From NCBI RefSeq assembly GCF_040567655.1, contig NZ_JBEXAC010000001.1:1054001-1118000 (forward strand): a stretch of DNA of 64,000 bases. The letters are read 5' to 3'. Below the pieces are notes generated by a model, which did no database searches, was not told where the DNA came from, and was given only the letters and a program-made list of their open reading frames with translations. Each line of letters begins with the position of its first letter. The first letter of the stretch is position 1. The position numbers and the translations under genes are program-made. The stretch comes from Chitinophaga sp. H8 (GTDB lineage Bacteria > Bacteroidota > Bacteroidia > Chitinophagales > Chitinophagaceae). Positions 9,881-19,500 of the stretch are shown here, one piece after another.

Positions 9881-10342
9881 TCAGATAAGGAGGTGCCTGT
9901 TTTTCAGGAAAATGGGAATAGTGGCTGTTTGCAGCAGGTTGTGTGGCGTACCCGTTGTAGCACGTAGCAGGCCTGATAATAAAGGAAGCGTTAAAGCTAC
10001 CAGCAGAATGGCTGTTGTAAGCAGCAGGGGAAAAGTAGCCGGTAATTTTATCTGTGCAATGCCGGCAGTGACTTTACTGAGCAAGGCTGTTTTTTGCTGA
10101 CAGCAATCTCTTGCGATGGCAGTAAAGAAATTCGTAGCTGCGGTAAAGTTAGTGCCGGTACGGCTGGATTGTGTCTGAAAAGGGCCGTTGAGGTATGATT
10201 GCGCGAGCTTTTTAACCGGACAGGAAGCCACAAATGTCAGGAACAGCGCCAGGAAAATAAGCGCAATTCTGCTGTTAAGGTGGTTTTTGTTTTGTCTGGT
10301 AAGCGTCATACTTCGTAAAGTGGTGAGGTCAAAAGTAAGCAT
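9881..10342 (-). CDS. small membrane protein with 'CPVKK' motif, first gene of efflux operon
   Basis: No assigned function. The 153-aa frame shows a hydrophobic segment ('IALIFLALFLTFVASCPVKK', about residues 26-45) and a second one near residues 104-124 ('LLLTTAILLVALTLPLLSG'), giving a predicted two-pass membrane protein with a Cys-x-x-x-x-CC stretch between. It could start at Met12 (base 10309). It lies 131 bp upstream of the TolC gene, same strand. Evidence for coding is the coherent hydropathy and position; an overlapping plus-strand frame looks random. Confidence 0.5.
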   Translation of the reverse strand: MLTFDLTTLRSMTLTRQNKNHLNSRIALIFLALFLTFVASCPVKKLAQSYLNGPFQTQSSRTGTNFTAATNFFTAIARDCCQQKTALLSKVTAGIAQIKLPATFPLLLTTAILLVALTLPLLSGLLRATTGTPHNLLQTATIPIFLKNRHLLI

Positions 10343-10513
10343 TTTATCTTTACAAAGTAGCCATTGGCCAGCGGGCTTTTGTTATCCTTTTGGGGATAGT
10401 CACTGATTTTATGAAAAAAATGCATATCTTTATAGATTATATACTCTCTTTTTGCCGACTCGATAATCTTCTATTCCCTGGTAAAGCTCATCAAGTCAAA
10501 CCGATGAGGGGAT

Positions 10514-11836
10514 ATGCAATTAATCACGCTTACTGAAAGTATTTACCATTCAGGTAACAGTATCATTTTAAAAAGTAATAATTTGTCATTCGAGAATTTA
10601 AGCATTATTGAGCCCATTCTGAAGGCTCTCAAAACGGAAGGATATACTACTCCAACCCCCATTCAGGAACAATCCATTCCCATTGTATTACAAAGAAAAG
10701 ACCTGCTGGGATGTGCACAAACAGGGACCGGAAAAACAGCAGCTTTTGCAATACCCATTCTGCAACTATTACACGAGCAAAAAACACAGGAGCAATTACC
10801 TGGTAATATACACGCACTTATTTTAACGCCTACCAGAGAGCTGGCTATACAGATAGATGAAAGTTTTGCGGCCTATGGTAAACATACCGGTTTAAAGCAT
10901 GCCGTTATTTTCGGAGGAGTTTCGCAGCATCAGCAAACCAATGCCATCAGACGCGGGGTAGACATCCTGATTGCTACACCTGGCCGGCTGCTGGACCTGG
11001 TATCACAAAAGATCGTCCAGCTGCAGCATATACAGCTGTTTGTGCTGGATGAAGCGGATCGTATGCTGGATATGGGTTTTATCCATGATGTAAAAAAGGT
11101 CATTACCCGTTTACCAGCCAAGCGCCAGACTTTGTTTTTCTCGGCAACTATGCCACCTGAGATCGCTAAGCTGGCACAAACGATTTTAACTAACCCGGCT
11201 AAAGTAGAAGTGACGCCTGTATCGTCTACTGCTGTGAAAGTGAAACAATCAGTGTTTATGGTGGAAAAAGGGAATAAGACAGCCTTATTGATCCATGTTT
11301 TAAAGAACCCGGCCATCACCAGTGCATTGGTTTTTACCAGAACAAAGCATGGCGCCGATAAAGTCGCTAAATTGCTGAATAAATCCCATATTTCTGCTGA
11401 TGCTATTCATGGTAATAAATCGCAGAATGCCAGGCAGCGGGCTTTGAATAATTTTAAAACCGGACAGATCCGGGTACTGGTGGCCACAGACATAGCCGCC
11501 CGTGGAATAGATGTGGAAGATTTGTCACATGTGATTAACTTTGAACTACCGAACGTGCCTGAAACGTATGTGCACCGGATAGGCCGTACCGGAAGAGCTG
11601 GCGCCAGTGGTATAGCATTGTCTTTTTGCGATGCAGAGGAAAGAGAATATTTACGTGATATCAATAAACTAATAGCACAATCTATACCTGTAATTGAAGA
11701 GCATCCTTACCCGATGCGTAGCCCGGGAGTAAAGAACAGCAGTCAACGTCCGCCATCTTCACCCCGTAAAATTGCAGCACACAATGCCGCCAGAGGGAAG
11801 GGCAGAAATGCCGGACAACGGATTGACAATTGGTAG
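10514..11836 (+). CDS. rhlE: RhlE-like DEAD-box RNA helicase
   Basis: ATP-dependent RNA helicase, cytoplasmic, likely in ribosome assembly or cold-adapted RNA turnover. Motifs in order: Q motif ('[11 protein letters not shown]'), Walker A 'CAQTGTGKT', 'PTRELAIQ', 'TPGRLLD', DEAD box '[13 protein letters not shown]' (Asp179), 'SATMP', and '[10 protein letters not shown]'; the tail is short and basic. The first 23 residues from the ATG at 10514 have no counterpart that I know in the family, and a TTG at 10583 would give the usual start 'LSFENL'. A 6-bp hairpin (10487-10492 with 10503-10508) ends 5 nt before the ATG. Confidence 0.93.
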   Translation: MQLITLTESIYHSGNSIILKSNNLSFENLSIIEPILKALKTEGYTTPTPIQEQSIPIVLQRKDLLGCAQTGTGKTAAFAIPILQLLHEQKTQEQLPGNIHALILTPTRELAIQIDESFAAYGKHTGLKHAVIFGGVSQHQQTNAIRRGVDILIATPGRLLDLVSQKIVQLQHIQLFVLDEADRMLDMGFIHDVKKVITRLPAKRQTLFFSATMPPEIAKLAQTILTNPAKVEVTPVSSTAVKVKQSVFMVEKGNKTALLIHVLKNPAITSALVFTRTKHGADKVAKLLNKSHISADAIHGNKSQNARQRALNNFKTGQIRVLVATDIAARGIDVEDLSHVINFELPNVPETYVHRIGRTGRAGASGIALSFCDAEEREYLRDINKLIAQSIPVIEEHPYPMRSPGVKNSSQRPPSSPRKIAAHNAARGKGRNAGQRIDNW

Positions 11837-11941
11837 TAGCAAACCAATGACCATACCTGGAAGAATTAATACTCATTTCGGGGATCTGCAACAATATTCA
11901 ATCAGTTTGAAGTACTGATATGGCTTTATAAACGCCTTAAG

Positions 11942-13021
11942 ATGAGCAATACTATTCATTCCGTTTTTGCTGCTACGGGCAGCTATATACCTGAAATAAA
12001 AATCAGCAACCAGGAGTTTGCTGCACACCGGTTTTTTGAAAAAAATGGTACGCCGGTTGCCAAGGAGAATGCCAGCATCATAGAAAAATTCAGAGAAATT
12101 ACGGATATCGAAGAGCGCAGGTATGCCAGGCCCGAACAAAAGGCATCGGAACTAGGCTATCTGGCAGCAAAAGATGCACTGGACAGCTCTGGTATTGACA
12201 GAGAAACACTGGATTATATTATTGTAGCACATAATTTTGGAGATGTAACAGCAGGCAGCAACCGTTCAGATTTTGTACCCTCCCTGGCCTCCCGTATCAA
12301 ATACCTGTTGCAGATCAAAAATCCTGATTGTGTAGCGTATGATATTGCTTTTGGTTGCCCTGGCTGGCTGGAAGCACTCATCCAGGCTGATTATTATATC
12401 CGTTCCGGTGATGCCAAACGCTGCCTGATAATAGGTACGGAAACATTATCGCGGGTGATAGATCCGCACGACCGTGATTCGATGCTCTATGCGGATGGTA
12501 GTGGTGCAGCTATTATTGAAGCCTCTTCAACAGGTACAGCAGGTATCCTGGCACATAAAACCCAGACTTATGCCAGCGAACATGCGATGTTGCTGACCAT
12601 GGATAAGTCTTATGCACCGGAGTATGAAGGAGAAAAGGATATCTTCCTGAAAATGAACGGCCGCAAGTTGTATGAATTTGCCCTCAGCCATGTGCCGCAG
12701 GTGATTAAAGCTGCCATGGATAAAGCAGGGGTGCCGCTGTCGGGTATCAATAAACTGCTGATGCACCAGGCTAACGGTAAAATGGATGCTGCCATCCTGG
12801 ACCGGGTGTTTAAATTGTATGGCGCCGAAAATCATTCACCTGAACTGATGCCGATGACCATTTCCTGGCTGGGGAATAGCTCTGTGGCTACTATTCCTAC
12901 CTTGCTGGACCTGATCCGCAAAGGAAAAATAGCCAATCAGCAGTTAAAGGCCGGTGATAAGGTGGTAATTGCTTCTGTAGGAGCCGGTATGAATATAAAT
13001 GCGCTGGTATACCAGTTTTAA
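11942..13021 (+). CDS. 3-oxoacyl-ACP synthase III family protein
   Basis: Thiolase-fold condensing enzyme of the FabH family, 359 aa (FabH is usually about 320). The catalytic triad is visible: Cys139 in 'AFGCPGW', His275 in 'LMHQANGKM' and Asn312 in 'LGNSSVATIP'. A glycine loop near the C-terminus ('ASVGAGMNINALVYQF') completes the fold. It could start fatty-acid synthesis or make a specialised acyl chain; the extra length and solitary location argue for a FabH-like paralogue rather than the housekeeping enzyme, but I cannot tell. A terminator follows 43 bp after the stop. Confidence 0.88.
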   Translation: MSNTIHSVFAATGSYIPEIKISNQEFAAHRFFEKNGTPVAKENASIIEKFREITDIEERRYARPEQKASELGYLAAKDALDSSGIDRETLDYIIVAHNFGDVTAGSNRSDFVPSLASRIKYLLQIKNPDCVAYDIAFGCPGWLEALIQADYYIRSGDAKRCLIIGTETLSRVIDPHDRDSMLYADGSGAAIIEASSTGTAGILAHKTQTYASEHAMLLTMDKSYAPEYEGEKDIFLKMNGRKLYEFALSHVPQVIKAAMDKAGVPLSGINKLLMHQANGKMDAAILDRVFKLYGAENHSPELMPMTISWLGNSSVATIPTLLDLIRKGKIANQQLKAGDKVVIASVGAGMNINALVYQF

Positions 13022-13064
13022 TAAAGCTATTGCTGTAAGTATAGCATGTTTTTTAAGTAAGCAG

Positions 13065-13097
13065 GCGTTCCGATATACCGGGGCGCTTTTTCTTTTT
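13065..13097 (+). terminator. intrinsic terminator after the FabH-like gene
   Basis: An 8-bp stem (13065-13072 with 13079-13086, two G-T pairs), 6-nt loop, then TTTTTCTTTTT. Confidence 0.75.
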
Positions 13098-13141
13098 GAG
13101 CATGACTGCAACGCTATTAAAATTTAGTGCGGGATATATTT

Positions 13142-13173
13142 TTTGGTGGAATTAATTATTCTATTTAGTTTTG
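13142..13173 (+). promoter_or_regulatory. Bacteroidota-type promoter of the tetR gene
   Basis: TTTG at 13142-13145, a 20-nt spacer and TAGTTTTG at 13166-13173 match the -33 TTTG / -7 TANNTTTG consensus of the Bacteroidota primary sigma factor. The TetR operator begins 2 nt further on, over the expected transcription start. Confidence 0.7.
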
Positions 13174-13174
13174 C

Positions 13175-13185
13175 TAACGCTGTTA
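13175..13185. promoter_or_regulatory. TetR operator copy 1
   Basis: TAACGCTGTTA, an 11-bp near-palindrome (TAACR-N-TGTTA), directly after the -7 element of the tetR promoter and 22 bp before its ATG. Two further copies follow at 13852 and 13992. Position suggests autorepression. Confidence 0.6.
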
Positions 13186-13206
13186 TAAAAAATAACAACA
13201 CATATA

Positions 13207-13830
13207 ATGGGAATCACCGAAAGAAGGATAAGACAAAAAGAGGAGGTACGGTCTGCCATACTGGAGTCTGCATGGGCGCTGGTAAAGGAGGAAGGCTGGC
13301 AATCCTTGTCGATCCGTAAAATCGCGGATGCCATTGAATACAGTGTACCGGTTATTTACAGTCACTTTGAAAATAAGGATGCTATTCTGACGGAGTTCAA
13401 CCGGGATGGTTTCCAGTTGCTCAGTGAGGCTTTGGAGGCAGCTAAATCGGCGCATGAGGATCCGTGTAACCAGCTGGAGGCAATTGCTCAGGCATATTGG
13501 GATTTTGCTTTTGACAACCGGGAGTATTACCAGCTGATGTATGGTTTGGGAATGCCTACCTGCGAAACGGTAGCGAAGATTCCAGAGTTGCAACAGTTTG
13601 CACATATCGTACAATCTACGTTGGCCGCTATTATAGCAGACAGTAAACATCCGGATGCTGAACCTTTCTTAAAGTACCATACCTTCTGGTCTATTTTGCA
13701 CGGTCTGATTTCTATCAATATGATGGATAATGGGGGCAATATGATACAGAGTACACCTAAGTACCATGATTGTGGTCCTATGGTATTGAAGGATGCGGTA
13801 GCTGGTTTTATCAAAGCATTGAAGTATTAA
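13207..13830 (+). CDS. TetR/AcrR family transcriptional regulator
   Basis: One-component repressor, 207 aa, normal for the family. The helix-turn-helix lies at about residues 33-60 ('SLSIRKIADAIEYSVPVIYS' then 'HFENKDAIL'), with the conserved Tyr-x-x-Phe-x-x-Lys/Asn cap; the C-terminal 140 residues are the ligand-binding and dimer domain. The matching 11-bp palindromes ahead of this gene, after it and ahead of the nitroreductase gene strongly suggest that it represses itself and its neighbour. The ligand is unknown, possibly a quinone, nitro compound or other electrophile reduced by the neighbour. Confidence 0.9.
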   Translation: MGITERRIRQKEEVRSAILESAWALVKEEGWQSLSIRKIADAIEYSVPVIYSHFENKDAILTEFNRDGFQLLSEALEAAKSAHEDPCNQLEAIAQAYWDFAFDNREYYQLMYGLGMPTCETVAKIPELQQFAHIVQSTLAAIIADSKHPDAEPFLKYHTFWSILHGLISINMMDNGGNMIQSTPKYHDCGPMVLKDAVAGFIKALKY

Positions 13831-13851
13831 CTTTTTTTTTGCCCTGATGGT

Positions 13852-13862
13852 TAACGGTGTTA
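13852..13862. promoter_or_regulatory. TetR operator copy 2
   Basis: TAACGGTGTTA, the second copy of the 11-bp operator, 21 bp after the tetR stop and 191 bp before the nitroreductase ATG. It could allow DNA looping with copy 3. Confidence 0.5.
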
Positions 13863-13959
13863 ATATAAATAGGATTGTTATTCCGGTAAGACAAGGAGGA
13901 TAGAACGGATTGATTTTTAGGTAACTGGGAATGGTTTTGAGAGTGTGGGTACATATGTT

Positions 13960-13979
13960 GCGGGAAACCGCTTTTTTTT
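13960..13979 (+). terminator. short terminator-like hairpin between tetR and nitroreductase genes
   Basis: GCGG-GAAA-CCGC followed by eight T. The stem is only 4 bp but has a stable GNRA-type loop; it probably ends the tetR transcript just before the third operator. Confidence 0.45.
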
Positions 13980-13991
13980 AAGGTATATAGT

Positions 13992-14002
13992 TAACAGTGT
14001 TA
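13992..14002. promoter_or_regulatory. TetR operator copy 3
   Basis: TAACAGTGTTA, the best palindrome of the three, 51 bp before the nitroreductase ATG, where a repressor would block its promoter. Confidence 0.6.
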
Positions 14003-14053
14003 TAATTAATAGTACTAGTAGAAATATAAAATAAAATATAAAATCAAACTCAT

Positions 14054-14695
14054 ATGAGCCTTTTAGAAGCACTGCAATGGCGCTACGCTACTAAAAAAAT
14101 GAACGGACAAAAAGTTCCGCAGGAAAAGATAGACCGGATCCTAGACGCGACGCGGTTATCACCTTCTTCCGCAGGTTTACAGCCTTATAGCATCCTGGTG
14201 GTGGAAGATGAAGCTTTACGTGAAAAGATCATGGCAGTGAGCAACAACCAGCGTCAGATAGCTGACAGCTCTCACCTGTTGATTTTTGCAGCCTGGAAAG
14301 ATATCTCCATCGCACAGGTAAACGACTTTATTAAATTGACGGCCCAAGTACGGAATGTAACGGTAGAATCATTGGAAGGCTATAAGGATATGCTGCTGGG
14401 AGTGATTACGAGAAATACACCGGAGCAGAATTTCCAGTGGGCAGCCCGTCAGGCTTATATCGCTTTTGGAATTGCGATTGCAGCAGCAGCGACAGAGCAG
14501 GTAGATGCTACCCCTATGGAAGGGTTCAACGCCGCTGCATTGGATGAACTGTTGGGATTGGAGGAAAAGGGACTGCGCAGTGTCACTTTGCTGCCCCTTG
14601 GCTACAGGGATGCTCCCAATGACTGGCTGCAAGGACTGGAAAAAGTACGGTGGCCAAAGGAGAAGATGGTTTTGGAAGTAGCTGCGAGCTACTAG
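14054..14695 (+). CDS. NAD(P)H-dependent nitroreductase family oxidoreductase
   Basis: FMN-binding oxidoreductase of the NfsB/nitroreductase fold, 213 aa. N-terminal 'RYATKKM' and 'SPSSAGLQPYSILVV' are the family's FMN-contact motifs, and 'LLPLGYRDA' is the conserved C-terminal FMN-binding strand. Likely reduces nitro compounds, quinones or related electrophiles in the cytoplasm. Repressor-type operators upstream imply induction by the TetR ligand. Odd: the last residues (AASY) and the stop codon are encoded by an AGCT-rich repeat arm that begins at about 14680, so the native C-terminus seems to have been replaced by the repeat. Confidence 0.9.
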   Translation: MSLLEALQWRYATKKMNGQKVPQEKIDRILDATRLSPSSAGLQPYSILVVEDEALREKIMAVSNNQRQIADSSHLLIFAAWKDISIAQVNDFIKLTAQVRNVTVESLEGYKDMLLGVITRNTPEQNFQWAARQAYIAFGIAIAAAATEQVDATPMEGFNAAALDELLGLEEKGLRSVTLLPLGYRDAPNDWLQGLEKVRWPKEKMVLEVAASY

Positions 14696-14957
14696 CCACG
14701 AGCTGCTAGCTTAATGCAGCGAAGACATAGCTGTTAGTAATTGGCTTTTAGCTATTAGCTTAATGCCGCGGGAGAAAAGCATAGGGTGGACACAAATAAG
14801 ATGACATTAAGGGTAAATAGCTCAACATAACACAAGCAGTTAAAGGCTAAAAGCCAATTGCTAACAGCTTCTTTAAATTAACAGCTAATGGCTAATCACC
14901 AATAGCTTCAACATAACATAATAGCTCGGAGCTCAAAGCTCACAGCTAGCAGCTTTT
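14680..14957. repeat. AGCTNNTAGC inverted-repeat element, copy A
   Basis: A 280-bp stretch with no gene, made of repeated AGCT/TAGC words. The best inverted arms are 14729-14761 and 14835-14869, matching at most positions; looser outer arms lie at about 14680-14711 and 14921-14957. It contains the word TTAGCTTAATGC-(A/C)-GCG that also occurs in copy B at 62031-62046. The left edge runs into the nitroreductase coding sequence. Confidence 0.7.
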
Positions 14958-14992
14958 TAAGACAGAACAGTAACAGTTGTAGGTTTAGAAAT

Positions 14993-15021
14993 AACCGGAA
15001 TATTCCTATTCCGGTTTTTTT
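14993..15021 (+). terminator. strong intrinsic terminator
   Basis: A perfect 10-bp stem (14993-15002 with 15007-15016), TTCC loop and seven T. It is the probable terminator of the nitroreductase transcript, now separated from the gene by repeat copy A. The remaining bases to 15164 show nothing further. Confidence 0.88.
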
Positions 15022-15164
15022 ATTGTCTGGCCCCGGGAGATTAGTGTTGCCTCATATATTTTTACCACTTATCAATAATTTGTTGTTTGGCTAGGAGCAA
15101 TTAGCAAAACTTTTTATCTTGTTCGCTTCACTTAACCAATTTTATAATTTTATTACTACGTTCA

Positions 15165-16442
15165 ATGGCTGAAAAACAAAGCAACTCAAGGCGGACGTTC
15201 CTTAAAAACACGCTCGGAACCCTGGCCGCTTTCACAATTGTTCCACGGCATGTATTAGGGCGTGGCTATCTGGCCCCCAGTGACACACTTACCAAAGCGG
15301 TAGTAGGTACAGGCGGCATGGGGCGTGGCCATTTTGGTTACGCTGGCACCCGGGTAGTAGCACTTTGTGATGTGGACCGTAAACATTTACAACTGGGATT
15401 GGATATGTTGGGCGGCAGTGGCAAAGGCATCAAAACGTTTGCTGATTATCGTGAGTTGATCCAGTTACCCGAAGTTGATATCGTGCATGTGGCTACCCCT
15501 CCGCACTGGCATGGTATCATTGCTGCAGATGCAGCGCGCGCCGGCAAAGATATCTGGTGCGAAAAGCCAATGACAGCTACTATAGGTGAAGGAAAGCGCT
15601 TAGTGGAGGCTGTACAGCAACATGGCCGTATATTCCGGCTCAATACCTGGTTCCGTTTCGATGATACGTTCTACGGAATGGGGACTACGGTAAAACCTAT
15701 TAAAAAACTGGTAGATAGCGGATTGCTGGGCTGGCCTTTGAAAGTGACCGTAAGCAAGCACACCGGTTTCGACTGGAAGTTCTTCTGGGTAGGTAAAACC
15801 AACCTGGAGCCAATGGCTGTGCCAAAAGAGCTGGACTACGATATGTGGCTTGGCCCTGCTCCTTACAAACCTTATAACCCGCATCGTGTACACCAGACCT
15901 TCCGTGGCTACTGGGATTATGATGGTGGTGGATTAGGTGATATGGGACAACATTATCTGGATCCTATCCAGTATTTCCTGGGTAAGGATGATACCAGCCC
16001 TGTTTCTGTAGAAATAGATGCTCCTCAGCAACATACAGATGCCGTAGGTACCTGGAAGCGGATCACTTATACCTATGCCGATGGCTGCCAGATCATACTG
16101 GATGGTGAAGGCAAGGATGATAAGGCCGCTTATATTGAAGGACCAAAAGGAAAATTATACCCTGGTTTCCGTTCTGATATTCAGGACCTCGACAAGAAGC
16201 TGGCTGCATTCCCTGACCCTGCACCACAGGTAACTGATTTTGTAGAAGCAGTGAAAGGCCGCAAAAAATTTGCCCTGAACGAAGAAAACGGACATCGCTC
16301 TGCTACCATCGTTAACATGGGTAAAATAGCTTTACAGTTAGGCCGCAACCTGAAATTTGATCCTGTTAAACAGGAGTTTATTGATGACGAAGGGGCTAAC
16401 AGGCTTATTTTCCAACCTATGCGCGGACCCTGGACCATTTAA
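15165..16442 (+). CDS. Tat-exported Gfo/Idh/MocA family oxidoreductase
   Basis: NAD(P)-dependent sugar dehydrogenase family, 425 aa. The N-terminus carries a twin-arginine signal ('SRRTFLKNTLGTLAAF'), so the folded protein with its cofactor is exported. The Rossmann motif follows ('AVVGTGGMGRGHFG'), then 'CEKPMT' containing the conserved EKP, and the C-terminal alpha/beta domain ('GGGLGDMGQHYLDP'). Such periplasmic members in Bacteroidota often act on glycosides or their 3-keto forms. The next gene has two 3-keto-glycoside hydrolase-type domains, which supports an oxidation-then-cleavage pathway; substrate unknown. Confidence 0.9.
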   Translation: MAEKQSNSRRTFLKNTLGTLAAFTIVPRHVLGRGYLAPSDTLTKAVVGTGGMGRGHFGYAGTRVVALCDVDRKHLQLGLDMLGGSGKGIKTFADYRELIQLPEVDIVHVATPPHWHGIIAADAARAGKDIWCEKPMTATIGEGKRLVEAVQQHGRIFRLNTWFRFDDTFYGMGTTVKPIKKLVDSGLLGWPLKVTVSKHTGFDWKFFWVGKTNLEPMAVPKELDYDMWLGPAPYKPYNPHRVHQTFRGYWDYDGGGLGDMGQHYLDPIQYFLGKDDTSPVSVEIDAPQQHTDAVGTWKRITYTYADGCQIILDGEGKDDKAAYIEGPKGKLYPGFRSDIQDLDKKLAAFPDPAPQVTDFVEAVKGRKKFALNEENGHRSATIVNMGKIALQLGRNLKFDPVKQEFIDDEGANRLIFQPMRGPWTI

Positions 16443-16564
16443 GTTTGCCATCTCAAAATCTCTAAACGTTAATATAGTGAGATGAATACCTGGCCGGGAT
16501 GATCATTACCCAGAGGGCTGGATGCGAGGTTCCTTCGATCGCTGTAAAGAACAAAAACTTACGA

Positions 16565-19500
16565 ATGAAAAGAATATTAATCGTTTTGCTGTTACTGCTT
16601 TGTTGTAGCGTACAACAGCAAACAATAGCGCAGGCCAAAACAGATCAGCGCGCATTTAATACCAAGATTGCGGATCTGCTGATGCTTTTCCCTGCACAAG
16701 ACCAGGCCAAATTAAATGCCAATATGGAAACACTGGCATCCCTGGGTGAAAAAGGGTTGCTGGAAATGGCTACCATGCTGGCGCCTGCCGGCAAGGGTGA
16801 TAACACACAACTGCAATACGCTATCGGTGGTTTTTCCTTTTACGTGATGCAACCAGGTAAAGATGACCTGCGCAGCTGGGCGGTAAAAGCTTATTGCCAG
16901 GCATTAAACAAAGTAGCTGATAAGGAAAATAAAGCATTCCTGATCTCCCAGCTGCAAAGAACCGGTAAAGACGATGCAGTGGACTGCCTGACATCCTATC
17001 TGTCAGATGAGCGCCTTTGTGATCCTGCTGCACGGGCTTTGGTGAAGATCAATACATCTGCAGGCAATAAAGCACTGCTGCAGGCATTGTCTTCAGCCAG
17101 CGGTGCTACCCGTATTTCATTGGTAGAAGCATTGGCGGATACGCGTTACAGTGAGGCTGCGGCTGCTATTGCGCCACTGGTTAACAATGATGATAAGAAA
17201 CTGGTGAAAGTAGCTTCTTTTGCCCTGGCCAGCATAGGAGATCCTTCTTCTGCTGCTGCGTTGGGAAGTGCAGCTGCTAAAAGTGGTTATACATATGATG
17301 TAACAGATGCTACCAGCAATTACCTGCTATATATCAAACAGCTGATCGCAAATGGTCATACTGCACAGGCATCTAAATTAGCTGCTGCCCTGTTAAAGCA
17401 ATGTACGCAGGATACACAGGCACACACCCGTGCTGCTGCATTGAAATTCCTGGTAGATATGCAGGGGGAGAAAAGCGTATCCTTACTCACCACTGCTGCT
17501 GCCGACAAGAATAATACTTACCGGGAAGCTGCATTGAAATTTGCAGCACCTTATGTAGCCAATAATATCGCTCCCTGGTTAAAACAACTGAGCAAGGGGA
17601 ATGCTACTACTAAAGCAGGTATCGTTACCATGCTGGGTAATAACGGTGTAAAAGCAGCGTTGCCTGCTGTTTTAAAGCTGTTGCAAAGCAAGGATGCTGG
17701 TGTGAAATTAGCTGCCATTACAGCTGCCGGACAAATAGGCCAGCAGGATGTATTACCGGCTTTGTTACCTATCCTTAAAAATGGTAATGCCGCTGAATTG
17801 TCTGCTGTAAAGAACGCACTGCTTACCATGAAAGGAAGTGACGTGGCAGCACAGGTAGGTAATGCATTGCCTGGTATGCCGTCTGCAGCACAGGTGGCAT
17901 TGATCGATGTACTGGCTGCACGTAAGGCAGACAGTGGCATTGGTAATGTATTACCACTGGCACAGGGTCAGGATGAAACCGTGCGTAAATCTGCACTGGG
18001 TGCATTAAAGAACCTGGTAACCGCCAATAACCTGCCTAGCCTGTTTACGCTGTTGGGTACTGCTTCTCAGCCGGATGATATCGCTAATCTGCAAAGTGCA
18101 GTGGTAGCAGCTACCAGTGGTAGTACGCCTGAACAGCGTGCTGCTGCAGTGCTGGCACAAATGAAACAATCACCTGCGGATCAGCAATACCGCTTTTTTG
18201 ATATCCTCGCAGGTATCGGTGGTAAAGATGCTTTACAGGTAGTAGCTGATGGTTTTGATAAAGGAAATGCACAAACGAAAGAAGCCGCAGTAAAGGCTTT
18301 GTCCCAATGGTCGGATGATGGTGCTGCACAGGCATTATTAAACATCAGCCGTAATGCAGGCAATGGTGCTTACCTGGATCAGGCCCTGCAGGGATATATC
18401 AACCTGACTGCAAAGGCAGATGCGCCAGCGGAACAAAAATTCTTAATGTTGCGCAATGCCATGGAAGTGGCTAAAACACCTGCACAGCAGAAAGCTATCA
18501 TGAAAGGTGTACAAAAGTGTAAAACTTTACCTGCACTGATCTTTGCCGGTAGTTATTTAGATCAGCCTGCTGTACAGCAGGAAGCTGCTGCTGCAGTAAT
18601 GAATATTGCTTTATCCAACAAAGCTTTTACGGGTACTACCGTACGGAGCCTGCTGGAAAAAACTATCCAGGTGCTGAAAGGCCAGGACAGTGATTATCAG
18701 AAAGAATCTATCCGTAAGCATCTGGCAGAAATGCCTGCCGGCGATGGATTTGTATCTATGTTCAATGGAAAAGACCTGACCGGTTGGAAAGGACTGGTAG
18801 CTGATCCGGTGAAACGCGCCAAAATGGATGCTAAAACACTGGCTGCTGAACAGAAAAAAGCAGATGAAGAAATGCGTAGCGGATGGTCTGCTAAAGATGG
18901 CCTGTTAGTATTCGGCGGCAAAGGCAATAACCTCTGCACTGAAAAGAAATACGGCGATTTTGAAATGTTTGTAGACTGGAAAATTACCAAAGATGGCGAT
19001 GCTGGTATCTACCTGCGTGGCACCCCACAGGTACAGATCTGGGATATTGCCCGCGTAGATGTGGGTGCTCAGGTAGGCTCCGGTGGCTTGTATAATAATC
19101 AGGTGAACGAAAGCAAACCTTTAAAACTGGCAGATAACCCGGTAGGTGAGTGGAACAACTTCCATATCATCATGAAGGGTGATCGTGTTACGGTTTATCT
19201 CAATGGAGTACTGGTGGTAGACAATATTATCCTGGAAAACTTCTGGGATCGTAACCTGCCTATTTTTATTGCTGAACAGATTGAGCTGCAGGCACATGGT
19301 ACTTATGTAGCTTACCGTGATCTGTACATCCGCGAAATTCCTACGCCTAAACCTTTCACTTTAAGTGACCAGGAAAAGAAAGAAGGATACAAAATACTGT
19401 TTGATGGTACTAACATGCACAATTGGACCGGTAATACCAAAGATTACGTGATCGAAGATGGTGCTATTGTTATCTACCCTAATGGTGGTAATGGCGGTAA

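Noticed and set aside
9789..10100. Plus-strand 103-codon frame opposite the small membrane protein
   Set aside because: Arg/Cys-rich random composition with no domain; the minus-strand frame has coherent membrane segments and operon position.
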